Made by a program: the position numbers and the translations under genes. From contig NZ_CP047942.1 of the NCBI RefSeq assembly GCF_014279835.1, positions 496,001 through 560,000 of the forward strand: 64,000 nt of DNA. The letters run 5' to 3'. The DNA is from Synechococcus sp. MVIR-18-1 (GTDB lineage: Bacteria; Cyanobacteriota; Cyanobacteriia; PCC-6307; Cyanobiaceae). The notes beneath the pieces were generated by a model that saw nothing but the letters and a program-made list of their open reading frames with translations, ran no database searches and was not told the origin of the DNA. Below are positions 34,337-42,480 of this stretch, one piece after another; the first letter of the stretch is position 1, and each line of letters begins with the position of its first letter.

Positions 34337-36988
34337 TTAACAGAACAGGTAGGGCGATTCAAGAATTTGGTCTAAGTCAATGTTTCCGATTGGAGGTAGT
34401 CCAACTTCATCAGTCAAACCATTGGAGTCCAACAGTTCTTCAAAACATGGTGAAGTCACTACATTGTGCATTGCCTTTCTAAAGTGAGGAATGACAGAAC
34501 TAAATTGTCCACTTAAACAGAAAATGCAGTCGTGAACTGTGAAGACAGGAATCTCTTCAGGAACACCCAAGATTCCTAATGTCATCACTGCACCATCTAA
34601 ACTGTGAGTAAAGTTAGCGGCAATTGCTGATTGATTCTTAGAGAGTTTTGGTTCTCCTTCACCAGTCTCGATGTAGGCAAGACCTTCACTTGAGATTGAA
34701 AGTTTGCCGTAATGACCTCCACCAGCAGCGTAAGTCTTGACATCGATGAAACAAGATTCTCTGTAGTCTTGAGTGACAAACATCCCTGAAGGTGATGTCC
34801 AAGTAATCTTCTCTAATCCCTTCTTTAGAGCAGCACCAGCAAGTTTCTTGAACCATTTGTTCAATTCCATGTAATCAGGGAATGCAATCTCCATTCCTTG
34901 AATTCCTGCTCTACAAAGGATGGTTAGGTCTCCCCGATGAATCTCAGGGATTGTTCCTTTCTTCACCTTCTTAGCGAGTGCTTGTCTGATGTTCCCGTGT
35001 CGTGTTCTGACTGTTGCTCCGTAACCACAAGTCATTGCTTGAGTCTTGTTTACCGCACGGTCATGAACTGAAGGGTCTACTTCAAAGACATCACGCTTTT
35101 CAGTTTGTTTGTCAGGTTTCTTGTCAGCATTCCATCTAATCCTGTCTTCCTCACGTCTTTCTAACTGGAGTTTCATCCAGTCTTTGTTCTCTAGGAGAAG
35201 TCTTGCCTCCCTAGCAACCTCTCCGTAAAGGTCTTGAGGTTCTTCAGTGATTAGAACATTGGTGAATCGTGCTGCTTTCTCATCTCCAATTAGTGCGGAG
35301 AGGATTTGAACACCAGAGCAAGTCTGGTCACGTCCAAAGAACACGTAGACCCGATGTCTCTCACCAGTAACAAAGACTCTGTAGAACTCCTCACAGAGCG
35401 AGAGGAAACAGAAGGGTTCATCAGCACTCATCCAATGGTCATTTGCCATTGGGTTGAGAATCATCGTTTCAAACTCAGGATGTGAGGTGTAACTCATCGC
35501 CCAAGTCAGTCTTTCAAAGAAGTCTTGTTTGTCAACACCATCAAATGCACCAGCGGTAGCAATTGAAATCAACAAATCTCGTTTAGTGTCTTCATTGATT
35601 CCCGCTCCCTCAGCACTGATTAACAATGCTTTAGCGTAGTCAGCACCCTGAGGTGAAAGACCACTAACAGAAGGGTAAAGACGACCTCTTGTGTCTAGGA
35701 ACCATGGGAAGTAGATGCGTTCTTCATCTCTGAATTGTTCAGCGATGTTGATTGTCCTTCCACTTGGTTCAGACCTCTGCTCATCAATCTTCTGGTCATG
35801 GTAAGCACTAGACAACTGTCTCATGACTTTCTTGTAGTCATCAGATTCCTTGTCGAGAGTAGCGATGTAGTCAGAATCAACTAAAGGGAAGTGTTCATCC
35901 TCCCAGGAGTCCTTCTCGTAGGTTCTAAACGAACCAATCTCCCAACTCTTACGAATCAGGTCTGTTTGTAGTTGAAGGATGTAAGGATTGATTCTGAAAG
36001 GAACTCTCTGTAGTTTGTTGAGAGCATCAATTACTAACTGTGATGGTTCGCTACCTGCATTCCAATGAATCAGATTTGCTGCCATCCTGTTGATTTGAGT
36101 AAGGTAACCACCCCTCTCCTCAAGTGACCAGTCCAATGGTTCGCAAACCATCGGCAATGGTTTCATTGAATCCTTGTTAGCAAGGTCTTGAATCTTGTCT
36201 CTGTAGAGGAGACCAGTCCTTGTGAATCCAATGTAACAAGCATCCTTGTGTTTTTTAGGTTTAGATTCCCTGTTAGGGTCCATGAAATCAGGTTGTCTCT
36301 TTTCAAAGAAACCTTCACCAGTCTCATCAATTGACAGACTCATCACTGCCTTTAGTAGTAATGAACCTAACCTGACATGAGACTCAGCATCCATCCATTG
36401 CCAGGTCATCTCCTCATGGTTGTTTAACGCAACCCTCATCCCATTTACTTTCTTGTCGTAACGTCTTACAGGGTCGTGTAAGTAGTAACGAGTCAGAGTC
36501 TTGAAGTAGTTAGGGTCGGCATCCTCCATGTAGGCAATGAATGCTTGATGTTCTACTTGTTCGCTAATCTCACATTGGAGTTGAGTAATCTTTGCACCCA
36601 AACTGTGACCTCTTCCTAACTTGTCAAGGATTACAGAGACAGTAATGTGTGCCATCATCGCTGATGTCATCCAAGTCTTCATTCGCGTGAACTCAGCAAC
36701 TGCTTGTCCTACACGTCCTCGTGATTGGATGTAGTCCTCATGTTTGTCTAACCAGCGAACAATGGAAGGAACCAGAACGGAGCGCAATCCTCTTGCACCA
36801 TCTGTCTGTGAACCTCTTCCACCTGTTTGGTTCTCTTGTGTCTTCTTAATTGACTTACCTAAGAAGTGTTCTCGTTGCGCTTGTTCCCTCTCTAACTGTC
36901 TACGTTGCGAGGCAGAAAGTTCGCATGTCAATGAAACATTCGTTTCCGAGGTCTTCTTTTGTAAGGTGTCTTCTTTGTTCTCGTTCAA
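34337..36988 (-). CDS. Single-subunit T7-type DNA-dependent RNA polymerase
   Basis: 883 residues, the same length as T7 RNA polymerase. Polymerase motifs are complete: motif A LDTRGRLYPSVSGLSPQGAD with metal-binding Asp432; DQTCSGVQILSAL (554-566); motif B around K648-x7-Y656-G657 (NKTQAMTCGYG); IAANFTHSLDGAVM (789-802); and motif C FTVHDCIF with the second Asp820. It should transcribe from its own phage-type promoters, independently of host sigma factors. The N-terminal 300 residues are divergent. The first 89 bp overlap the HNH-like gene. Such enzymes mark T7-like podoviruses; here it is in an element with no virion genes. Confidence 0.95.
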   Translation of the reverse strand: MNENKEDTLQKKTSETNVSLTCELSASQRRQLEREQAQREHFLGKSIKKTQENQTGGRGSQTDGARGLRSVLVPSIVRWLDKHEDYIQSRGRVGQAVAEFTRMKTWMTSAMMAHITVSVILDKLGRGHSLGAKITQLQCEISEQVEHQAFIAYMEDADPNYFKTLTRYYLHDPVRRYDKKVNGMRVALNNHEEMTWQWMDAESHVRLGSLLLKAVMSLSIDETGEGFFEKRQPDFMDPNRESKPKKHKDACYIGFTRTGLLYRDKIQDLANKDSMKPLPMVCEPLDWSLEERGGYLTQINRMAANLIHWNAGSEPSQLVIDALNKLQRVPFRINPYILQLQTDLIRKSWEIGSFRTYEKDSWEDEHFPLVDSDYIATLDKESDDYKKVMRQLSSAYHDQKIDEQRSEPSGRTINIAEQFRDEERIYFPWFLDTRGRLYPSVSGLSPQGADYAKALLISAEGAGINEDTKRDLLISIATAGAFDGVDKQDFFERLTWAMSYTSHPEFETMILNPMANDHWMSADEPFCFLSLCEEFYRVFVTGERHRVYVFFGRDQTCSGVQILSALIGDEKAARFTNVLITEEPQDLYGEVAREARLLLENKDWMKLQLERREEDRIRWNADKKPDKQTEKRDVFEVDPSVHDRAVNKTQAMTCGYGATVRTRHGNIRQALAKKVKKGTIPEIHRGDLTILCRAGIQGMEIAFPDYMELNKWFKKLAGAALKKGLEKITWTSPSGMFVTQDYRESCFIDVKTYAAGGGHYGKLSISSEGLAYIETGEGEPKLSKNQSAIAANFTHSLDGAVMTLGILGVPEEIPVFTVHDCIFCLSGQFSSVIPHFRKAMHNVVTSPCFEELLDSNGLTDEVGLPPIGNIDLDQILESPYLFC

Positions 36989-37409
36989 TCGGGTCTCTCC
37001 AGTAGGTGTTAGTTGGTGAATGTGCTTTCCTCACATCACGTCGCGCAATCTGATGTTGTTCAGATGGTTTCCATCCAACGTCTTTGAAGAATTGTTGGAA
37101 GTCATTCCACTCTTCGACCATTTCATGTCTTGCTTTAATTGTTGCCCAGGTTCTGAATTCAATCGATTCACCATTAGAGCAACCACCATGTCTAAGTTGT
37201 GATTTACCCAACAATCGACCGGTGTCTTTCTTTAAACATCCACAACTTTTCTTCTTTCCAGATTTAAGTTTTGTTGTGTCAACTAATGCCCATGTTCCAC
37301 ATTCGCAGACACAGAACCAAAAGTTCTTACCATTCATTCTTCCTGCGTGACTGTCAACAGTCAGTCTTCCAAAATTTTTCCCAACTAAATCTTGCACAGG
37401 TTGAGGCAT
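36900..37409 (-). CDS. HNH/AP2-type zinc-binding homing endonuclease-like protein
   Basis: 169 residues. The first 70 (QDLVGKNFGRLTVDSH, FWFCVCECGTWALVDTTKL, KSCGCLKKDTG) match the VGxxFGRLxV ... C.CxCG ... SCGC zinc-ribbon pattern common in phage HNH/AP2-type endonucleases. The middle (EFRTWATIKARHE) is typical of the same group. The C-terminal third, which runs into the RNA polymerase start, is basic. It may be a homing-type nuclease or only a DNA-binding remnant; I do not see a clear HNH triad. Confidence 0.65.
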   Translation of the reverse strand: MPQPVQDLVGKNFGRLTVDSHAGRMNGKNFWFCVCECGTWALVDTTKLKSGKKKSCGCLKKDTGRLLGKSQLRHGGCSNGESIEFRTWATIKARHEMVEEWNDFQQFFKDVGWKPSEQHQIARRDVRKAHSPTNTYWRDPIEREQRRHLTKEDLGNECFIDMRTFCLAT

Positions 37410-37480
37410 TCATTACTTTCTCATTAGGTTTACAAAAAAGGGGGAGGGAAACCACTGCAGTTTCAGGTCCCCCGTGTTAC

Positions 37481-38281
37481 TTACAGTCCTGCTTTACGTT
37501 TGAAGTTGGCAACACGTGAACGCAACCAACTCTTCTCCACTCCTTGAATTTCTGCAATTTCCTGCATCAGGTAACCCTCGTTAAAAAGGTTAATTGCGTG
37601 ACAGTTTCTCAAGTCGTTAATTGTGTAACCACTACCTGCGTAGTAGTTAGTCAAGTCATTTGCTAAGTCACCAGCATTGTCTGCTGTTACTTTGCCAACG
37701 ATGTTCTGAATGTTTTCAATGACCTCACCATTAGGGTCAAGTTGATTCAACCAATCAGGGTCAAACTTAACTGACCTTGGGGAAGGATTCTCTTGATTGA
37801 GTTTTTCTCCGATGACGGCAACACCATCCTTTAGAAATTGCAAGTCATTTAGTTCTCTTAGAAGGTCATTAGGTGTAAGTCCAGCGATGTAGGCAAGACA
37901 CTGAAGTGCTCGCCCTGATGGATTTAAGATTGATTCAAAGTGTTCAAAAGCATTTTCTGGTTTAAGGTAACGACCTAATTCTTGACTCGGTTCAACAACC
38001 TTTTGTGATGCTTTGTCTGCAATCTCATCAAACTCTTCCTTGTAATGACTTCCAAAGTCAACCTCTACAAGGTTGCCAACACCCTTTAAGTTTTTTACCC
38101 TTGCGTCTAATGTTGATTGTTTGTTGACTCCATCAAAAGATTCAAGCATCGCGTTGCCAAAGGGAGTTTCAAAGTCCTCCAACGCATGAAGGATGAATCC
38201 GTAATGTCGCTTTGATGATGTCCGTGTGTAGTTCTTACTAACGTAATTGAAAAACTCTTCGTTGCTTTTAAGATTAAACAT
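37481..38281 (-). CDS. Unknown element protein with C-terminal helix-turn-helix
   Basis: 266 residues. The N-terminal half (FNYVSKNYTRTSSKRHYGFILHALEDFETP) resembles the SAM-like core-binding region of recombinases; the last 50 residues (TINDLRNCHAINLFNEGY, MQEIAEIQGVEKSWLRSRVANFKRKAG) look like a helix-turn-helix with a basic tail. The order recombinase, this gene, HNH-like, RNA polymerase recalls the early region of cyanopodoviruses. It might be a recombinase-like protein without catalytic domain or a regulator. Confidence 0.55.
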   Translation of the reverse strand: MFNLKSNEEFFNYVSKNYTRTSSKRHYGFILHALEDFETPFGNAMLESFDGVNKQSTLDARVKNLKGVGNLVEVDFGSHYKEEFDEIADKASQKVVEPSQELGRYLKPENAFEHFESILNPSGRALQCLAYIAGLTPNDLLRELNDLQFLKDGVAVIGEKLNQENPSPRSVKFDPDWLNQLDPNGEVIENIQNIVGKVTADNAGDLANDLTNYYAGSGYTINDLRNCHAINLFNEGYLMQEIAEIQGVEKSWLRSRVANFKRKAGL

Positions 38282-38388
38282 GTTCCTTTAGTGTTATGAT
38301 TTCAGACATTTTGTTGTCCGCCAGATGTCTTAAGTGACATCCGGTAATTACTTCTAGGGACTTACATCTAACGAATGCCCAGTGTTAC

Positions 38389-39204
38389 TTACAGAAGTGC
38401 TAATGCTTCTGCTTTACCTTCAAGTCCTGCGTGCGAGTAACGCAAGGTTGTTGCACTCTGACGATGTCCGAGAGTGTCCATGATTTGAACAAGGTTCGCA
38501 CCTTTCTTCCAGAGATTAGATGTCGCTGTGTGTCTAAGGGTGTGGAAACATTTCTCCTCACTTACCCTTGCAATCCTCTGAACCTTCCTTAGTTCGTAGA
38601 GAATCTTTGCTCCGTTGTAGTCAAAGACTGACTCACCTGTTCGTTCACTGTGTAAACGTTCTACAAGGTCTCTCAGTGACCCTACAAGGGGAAGGATTCT
38701 GTCTTCACCTGTCTTTGTGTCGATGAAGGTTAACTCTCCCTTAGAGAGGTTTACATCACTCCATTGGAGGTCTTCAATTTCACCACGTCTCGCACCAGTC
38801 TTTGATGCAAAGAGGATGATGTCTTTGATTTCTCCTCCTACTACATCAGAAGCAAGCAACATCTGCTCAACCTCTTCATCTGTGTAGAAGACATCCTTAC
38901 CCCTAGGTTCCTTGAGGTTGCTGAACCCAGGTTTGTGAGTGATGTGATTGAACTGTTTCATCACCGTCAAGACAGTAGACAACGCTGAGGTGATTCGGTT
39001 CACTGTTGCGGGAGTCTTTCCCTCCGCAGTAAGACACTCCTGAATGTTGATGAATGACATCGCATCAATCTTCTCAACGTCCACATCACCCAACACATCA
39101 ACGCAATGCTTGCTGTTAATCATCGCTGTCTTGTAACCCTTAGCAGTTGGTTTCCAAGCGCGTCTGACTTGCGTAGTGAACTCAATCGCTTCGGTTAGTT
39201 TCAT
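38389..39204 (-). CDS. Tyrosine recombinase, canonical
   Basis: 271 residues. Core-binding domain at 1-95, catalytic domain at 100-271 with all active-site residues: Arg139 (TGARRGE), Lys164, His221 and Arg224 (FHTLRHTA), His247 (TLGHRQS) and nucleophile Tyr256. It is similar in size and position (upstream of the RNA polymerase gene) to integrases of cyanopodoviruses. It lies in the middle of the element, far from the ends, so it may resolve multimers, invert DNA or be a second integrase. Confidence 0.9.
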   Translation of the reverse strand: MKLTEAIEFTTQVRRAWKPTAKGYKTAMINSKHCVDVLGDVDVEKIDAMSFINIQECLTAEGKTPATVNRITSALSTVLTVMKQFNHITHKPGFSNLKEPRGKDVFYTDEEVEQMLLASDVVGGEIKDIILFASKTGARRGEIEDLQWSDVNLSKGELTFIDTKTGEDRILPLVGSLRDLVERLHSERTGESVFDYNGAKILYELRKVQRIARVSEEKCFHTLRHTATSNLWKKGANLVQIMDTLGHRQSATTLRYSHAGLEGKAEALALL

Positions 39205-39224
39205 GTAAAAATTTTTCGTAGTGT

Positions 39225-39569
39225 TTAGTTGCCTTGAAAGGAGAGGTAGTCCATTACCGAGTCCCTGATTAATCGTTGTTTAGAGACACCTGCGTTAGTT
39301 GCAAAGTCAGTCAATGCGATTGCATTTTCTTGGTAGAAACTTGTCTTGATTGGTTGTCCAGGTTCCCAACATGAACGGTCTCCACAACCATGTTGTTTAG
39401 TAGTAATGATTCCTGCTTCAAGGAGTGAATCTCTTACAAGGTTCTGTGGGTTTACATCCAACCATGAGTAACGTTCTCCACTTGGACTTGTCGCTTGCGT
39501 TCTGCAGTAAGCAAAGATTTCATCTGCAATGTCACCTTGAGGTGTAAAACTTACTGTCTTAAAAGTCAT
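39225..39569 (-). CDS. Tandem ribbon-helix-helix-like protein, 114 residues
   Basis: Two similar halves: KTVSFTPQGDIADEIFAYCR ... NLVRDSLLEAG and KTSFYQENAIALTDFATNAG ... RLIRDSVMDYL. Each has a strand followed by two helices ending in a conserved R-D-S, as in a ribbon-helix-helix dimer fused in one chain. A Cys-Gly-rich linker (HGCGDRSCW) joins them. It overlaps the gene upstream by 4 bp and lies just before the recombinase; a candidate recombination directionality or repressor protein. Confidence 0.6.
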   Translation of the reverse strand: MTFKTVSFTPQGDIADEIFAYCRTQATSPSGERYSWLDVNPQNLVRDSLLEAGIITTKQHGCGDRSCWEPGQPIKTSFYQENAIALTDFATNAGVSKQRLIRDSVMDYLSFQGN

Positions 39570-39811
39570 TTGCTTACCTCCATGGTGTTGGTTTCTTCAA
39601 AGGGATTGCCTACCCATTGAGTCTCGTAATCTCTTACGAGTCCCTGAATTGTTTCTCTTACCTGTTGTCCTTTCTCCATCGTGTAAACCACCGCAGTGAT
39701 GATGTAAGCGATGTAGACAGCGACCTTGCGAGCAAAGTCTTCAATGTGGATGGAAAGAATCTCATCAGAAAGATTCAATGCAGCGGCATTGGTGAATGAT
39801 TTGATGTTCAT
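39566..39811 (-). CDS. Small element protein with hydrophobic segment, 81 residues
   Basis: A hydrophobic stretch KVAVYIAYIITAVVYTM (about 29-45) could span the membrane, flanked by charged helices (VRETIQGLVRDYETQW). Membrane-located small proteins of this type are common in phages, but no family is recognised. Confidence 0.5.
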   Translation of the reverse strand: MNIKSFTNAAALNLSDEILSIHIEDFARKVAVYIAYIITAVVYTMEKGQQVRETIQGLVRDYETQWVGNPFEETNTMEVSK

Positions 39812-39819
39812 TTGTTTAG

Positions 39820-40161
39820 TTAGTTAGTTAATTGGTAAGCAGTTAAGTCTTGTTGGAAGTTGACAATCTCTTGCGTTGTCATTGTGTCAACAAAAGACAA
39901 GACACTAAACACGGTTGCTTCTGTGTCTTGTGGAATGTTCTGTCTAAACCAGATGATTAGTTGACCTAAACAAACTCGTCCAAACTTGATGTCTTTGTCT
40001 TCAATGCCACCTGCAAACTTCACCACTTGCTTTGCTAGTAGGCGTGACGCTTCTGGTTCATCTCTGAGTGCATCCTTCACTTCCTCGTAGATTCTTAGTC
40101 CATTCTCTACAATCTCTTTGAAGGTAGGTGCTTTAGGTTTACCAAATCCTTTGAATGTCAT
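39820..40161 (-). CDS. Unknown element protein, 113 residues
   Basis: Helical (FKEIVENGLRIYEEVKDALRDEPEASRLLAKQVVKF, then TMTTQEIVNFQQDLTAY). No recognised domain. Followed after 8 bp by the 81-residue gene. Confidence 0.55.
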   Translation of the reverse strand: MTFKGFGKPKAPTFKEIVENGLRIYEEVKDALRDEPEASRLLAKQVVKFAGGIEDKDIKFGRVCLGQLIIWFRQNIPQDTEATVFSVLSFVDTMTTQEIVNFQQDLTAYQLTN

Positions 40162-40236
40162 TTTGTCCTTTAGTTCTAATGTTTACTTCGCCGTTACTTG
40201 CTAATGCGCTACGGACTTGCGAGCGCAGGTGATTAC

Positions 40237-40707
40237 TTAACCGTCACCGATTCCTAAGTAATCTACTTGAGACAATTCAAAGCAACGATTACAGAACCAC
40301 CAGAACGCATCTAGGTTTGCTTCTTTAGGGAAACAGTTCGTTGAGTAATCCGGTAGGAACTTGACTTCCTTTAAGTCAAAGTCCAGAGAGTAGACACCCT
40401 CACATTCTTCAATCTTGTCAAACACTTCCTTAGTTACATCATCCTTAAAGGTGATGATGCCAACAAAGGTAATGTCACACATCTCTGTTTCATCTTGGAT
40501 GAAGTCCAGGGAGTTCTCTGTTACCCATTCAACAATCTTCTCTTCATCAAGTTCTAAATCCTCAACCTCCTGGTAGTTGTCACAAAGGTTGTAGTAGAAC
40601 TGTGTCTTCTCTTCATCTGTTAGTTTGTCAATGAAGTCTTTTTGAACACTGTAGTCTTTCAAGTTTGTGTAATCAGTGTTGTCCTTGATTTCTTTGTAAG
40701 TTGTCAT
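40237..40707 (-). CDS. Strongly acidic element protein, 156 residues
   Basis: Rich in Asp and Glu with aromatic residues (YQEVEDLELDEEKIVEWV; ECEGVYSLDFDLKEVKF), and ends in a Cys/Trp-rich segment (AFWWFCNRCFELSQVDY). The charge pattern would suit a DNA-mimic or an inhibitor of a host nuclease, but there is no sequence match that I know. No family recognised. Confidence 0.55.
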   Translation of the reverse strand: MTTYKEIKDNTDYTNLKDYSVQKDFIDKLTDEEKTQFYYNLCDNYQEVEDLELDEEKIVEWVTENSLDFIQDETEMCDITFVGIITFKDDVTKEVFDKIEECEGVYSLDFDLKEVKFLPDYSTNCFPKEANLDAFWWFCNRCFELSQVDYLGIGDG

Positions 40708-40711
40708 TAAG

Positions 40712-40870
40712 TTAAACTTCTCCCTTTTCTAAGTCCAAAAGGAAATCAATCAATTGATTGTAGAAATCTCCGTAGTAGTTCCTTGCCATCTCTTTTAGTT
40801 CTTCATTCAATTCAAGTTCCTCAATGAGTTGTGTTCCTCTGAGGTGAACTGGTTTGTTTTGTTCTTTCAT
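40712..40870 (-). CDS. Small element protein, 52 residues
   Basis: ATG at 40870 to TAA at 40712. Its start codon overlaps the stop codon of the gene upstream (TAATG). Sequence starts MKEQNKPVHLRGTQLIEELELN and ends in an amphipathic helix. No family recognised. Confidence 0.55.
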   Translation of the reverse strand: MKEQNKPVHLRGTQLIEELELNEELKEMARNYYGDFYNQLIDFLLDLEKGEV

Positions 40871-41064
40871 TAGTTAAAAGTTCCATCTAAGAATTGTTCA
40901 GCAATTGACTTGCTTACGTGTTTACCATTCACCTCAAACTTGTAAACATCTCTGTCTCCGTAACCATTACGGAACTCACAAGAGATTACGTTCTTACCAA
41001 CAAGTTCCATGTGTAACTCTCTTGAATCTTCACTTGCCTTTACCTTCATTTCATCTGTAGTCAT
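40870..41064 (-). CDS. Small element protein, 64 residues
   Basis: Starts MTTDEMKVKASEDSRELHMELVG, with beta-rich middle (NVISCEFRNGYGDRDVYKFEVNG). Coupled to the 52-residue gene by TAATG. No family recognised. Confidence 0.55.
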   Translation of the reverse strand: MTTDEMKVKASEDSRELHMELVGKNVISCEFRNGYGDRDVYKFEVNGKHVSKSIAEQFLDGTFN

Positions 41065-41093
41065 TAGTTAAAAGTCCTTTAGTAGTAGTTAGT

Positions 41094-41125
41094 TACCAAG
41101 GGTTTAATGTCTGTTGGTTAGACAA
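41094..41125 (-). repeat. 32-bp repeat, copy 1
   Basis: TACCAAGGGTTTAATGTCTG plus the 12 bases TTGGTTAGACAA; identical to 41361-41392. It lies in the gap upstream of the 64-residue gene. Candidate promoter/operator of the element. Confidence 0.85.
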
Positions 41126-41146
41126 ATGTTGTATCGAATGTGTTAG

Positions 41147-41308
41147 TTAGTTAGACTTTTCTTTGATGATTTGATTCATGATGCCTGTTAAACAATCAGC
41201 AAGGTTGTTCATTGCCTCCAACCTTGTTTCACCTGTGTTCTCCATTCGTTCAGACAACATCCTCTCGATTGTCTTAGTTTGCTCAGTTGTAAGTGGAGAG
41301 TTAGTCAT
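41147..41308 (-). CDS. Small element protein, 53 residues
   Basis: ATG at 41308, TAA at 41147. MTNSPLTTEQTKTIERMLSE... is a helical protein (LEAMNNLADCLTGIMNQI). It lies between the two 32-bp repeats. No family recognised. Confidence 0.5.
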   Translation of the reverse strand: MTNSPLTTEQTKTIERMLSERMENTGETRLEAMNNLADCLTGIMNQIIKEKSN

Positions 41309-41360
41309 TAGTTAGTAATCCTTTAGTTAGTGTTAGTTAGTGCGTTCGTAGAACGAACAC

Positions 41361-41392
41361 TACCAAGGGTTTAATGTCTGTTGGTTAGACAA
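41361..41392 (-). repeat. 32-bp repeat, copy 2
   Basis: Exact copy of 41094-41125, upstream of the 53-residue gene. A weaker relative (CCAAGGGTTTTGAGTTTGTTGG) is at 42888-42909 upstream of the 125-residue gene. Confidence 0.85.
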
Positions 41393-41470
41393 GAGTGAGG
41401 TAGCGTCCAGGATGTAAGAAACAGTTGGAGTTACCTACGAATCACCACTAAATGTTGCTTAGTGTGAATG

Positions 41471-41671
41471 TTACTCAACACCCCTAATCTCTAAACTCAT
41501 GTTTACCTCATGAGTAAGCAATTCAAGGTGGTGAATGATGTGGTAGAACCAGTAAGGTTGTTCTACTGTTTCAACCCTTACTACATCTCTTGTGAAGTAG
41601 AGAGGTTCGTAACCCGCATCACGCAATTGTTGTTCTGCGTCTTTTTCAAAGTAGAAATTGTTGTAGTTCAT
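41471..41671 (-). CDS. Small element protein, 66 residues
   Basis: MNYNNFYFEKDAEQQLRDAGY..., aromatic-rich (VEQPYWFYHIIHHLELL). No family recognised. Overlaps the end of the 70-residue gene by 4 bp. Confidence 0.5.
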   Translation of the reverse strand: MNYNNFYFEKDAEQQLRDAGYEPLYFTRDVVRVETVEQPYWFYHIIHHLELLTHEVNMSLEIRGVE

Positions 41672-41880
41672 TGGGAATCTCCAAGTAATTGATTTACCGC
41701 TTCATCAGTTAGTTCCATCTCACCAAACAACCCATTCAACATTTCCAATGAATGTTCGGTTGCCTCTTCTTTTGTGTTACCCCATTTCATCTCTCTTTCG
41801 ATGTTGTCTTTGAGAAATGTTCTCATCATTTCAAAGGTTTCTTTTTCTTCATCGTTAATGAATTCGATTTGGTTACTCAT
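41668..41880 (-). CDS. Small acidic element protein, 70 residues
   Basis: MSNQIEFINDEEKETFEMMRTF..., acidic and helical, with GLFGEMELTDEAVNQLLGD at the end. Shares one base with the upstream stop codon. No family recognised. Confidence 0.5.
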   Translation of the reverse strand: MSNQIEFINDEEKETFEMMRTFLKDNIEREMKWGNTKEEATEHSLEMLNGLFGEMELTDEAVNQLLGDSQ

Positions 41881-42383
41881 TAGTTGTTCTCCTTTACATC
41901 ATGTGGATGAGTAGGAACCCACACCTCAATCTCTGAGTAAGGAACACCATCACCATCTAATGTTTCAAGAGCAATGAATGGTGTGTTCTCATCATTCCAA
42001 TCAGTTGGTAACATTCCAAAGTAATTTTCTACATCCTTCTTTGCTTCTACAACTTGTTCATTGAAGAACACCTTCGCTTCCTCTAATGAATTGAACTTCT
42101 CAAGTTCAGTGAAGTGTTCACCATCCTCGCTGTAAACAATGTAATCCATTTCATCCTCAACATCTTCTCTCTGTGAATTAAGGATGGGGTAACAATCAAT
42201 CATCTCATCCTCAGAATCCTCATCTGTTCTTTGGCGAAGGGTTAACTCTTCATCCATCGATGTGTAATCATCATCTAATGCTTTCTCTTGTTCCCACAGT
42301 TTACTAATCTCCTCAAAGGATTCTGATTGGTAAACGTGTTGTGTTTCTCCACTTGATTGGTGAAGGTAGATTGTGTAAATCAT
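41880..42383 (-). CDS. Strongly acidic element protein, 167 residues
   Basis: Very rich in Asp/Glu (EQEKALDDDYTSMDEELTLR; RTDEDSEDEMIDCYPILN) with a beta-rich start (MIYTIYLHQSSGETQHVY). The composition recalls phage DNA-mimic proteins that block restriction enzymes, such as T7 Ocr, but there is no alignment to support this. It heads a run of coupled small genes. Confidence 0.55.
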   Translation of the reverse strand: MIYTIYLHQSSGETQHVYQSESFEEISKLWEQEKALDDDYTSMDEELTLRQRTDEDSEDEMIDCYPILNSQREDVEDEMDYIVYSEDGEHFTELEKFNSLEEAKVFFNEQVVEAKKDVENYFGMLPTDWNDENTPFIALETLDGDGVPYSEIEVWVPTHPHDVKENN

Positions 42384-42480
42384 TGTTCTGGTTCCTTTAG
42401 TTAGTTTGGTTCATTTGTTGGTTGATTCAATCCCCCATTCAGGTGAATGATTCTCTTCATCACTCACCCGTTCAGGTGAT

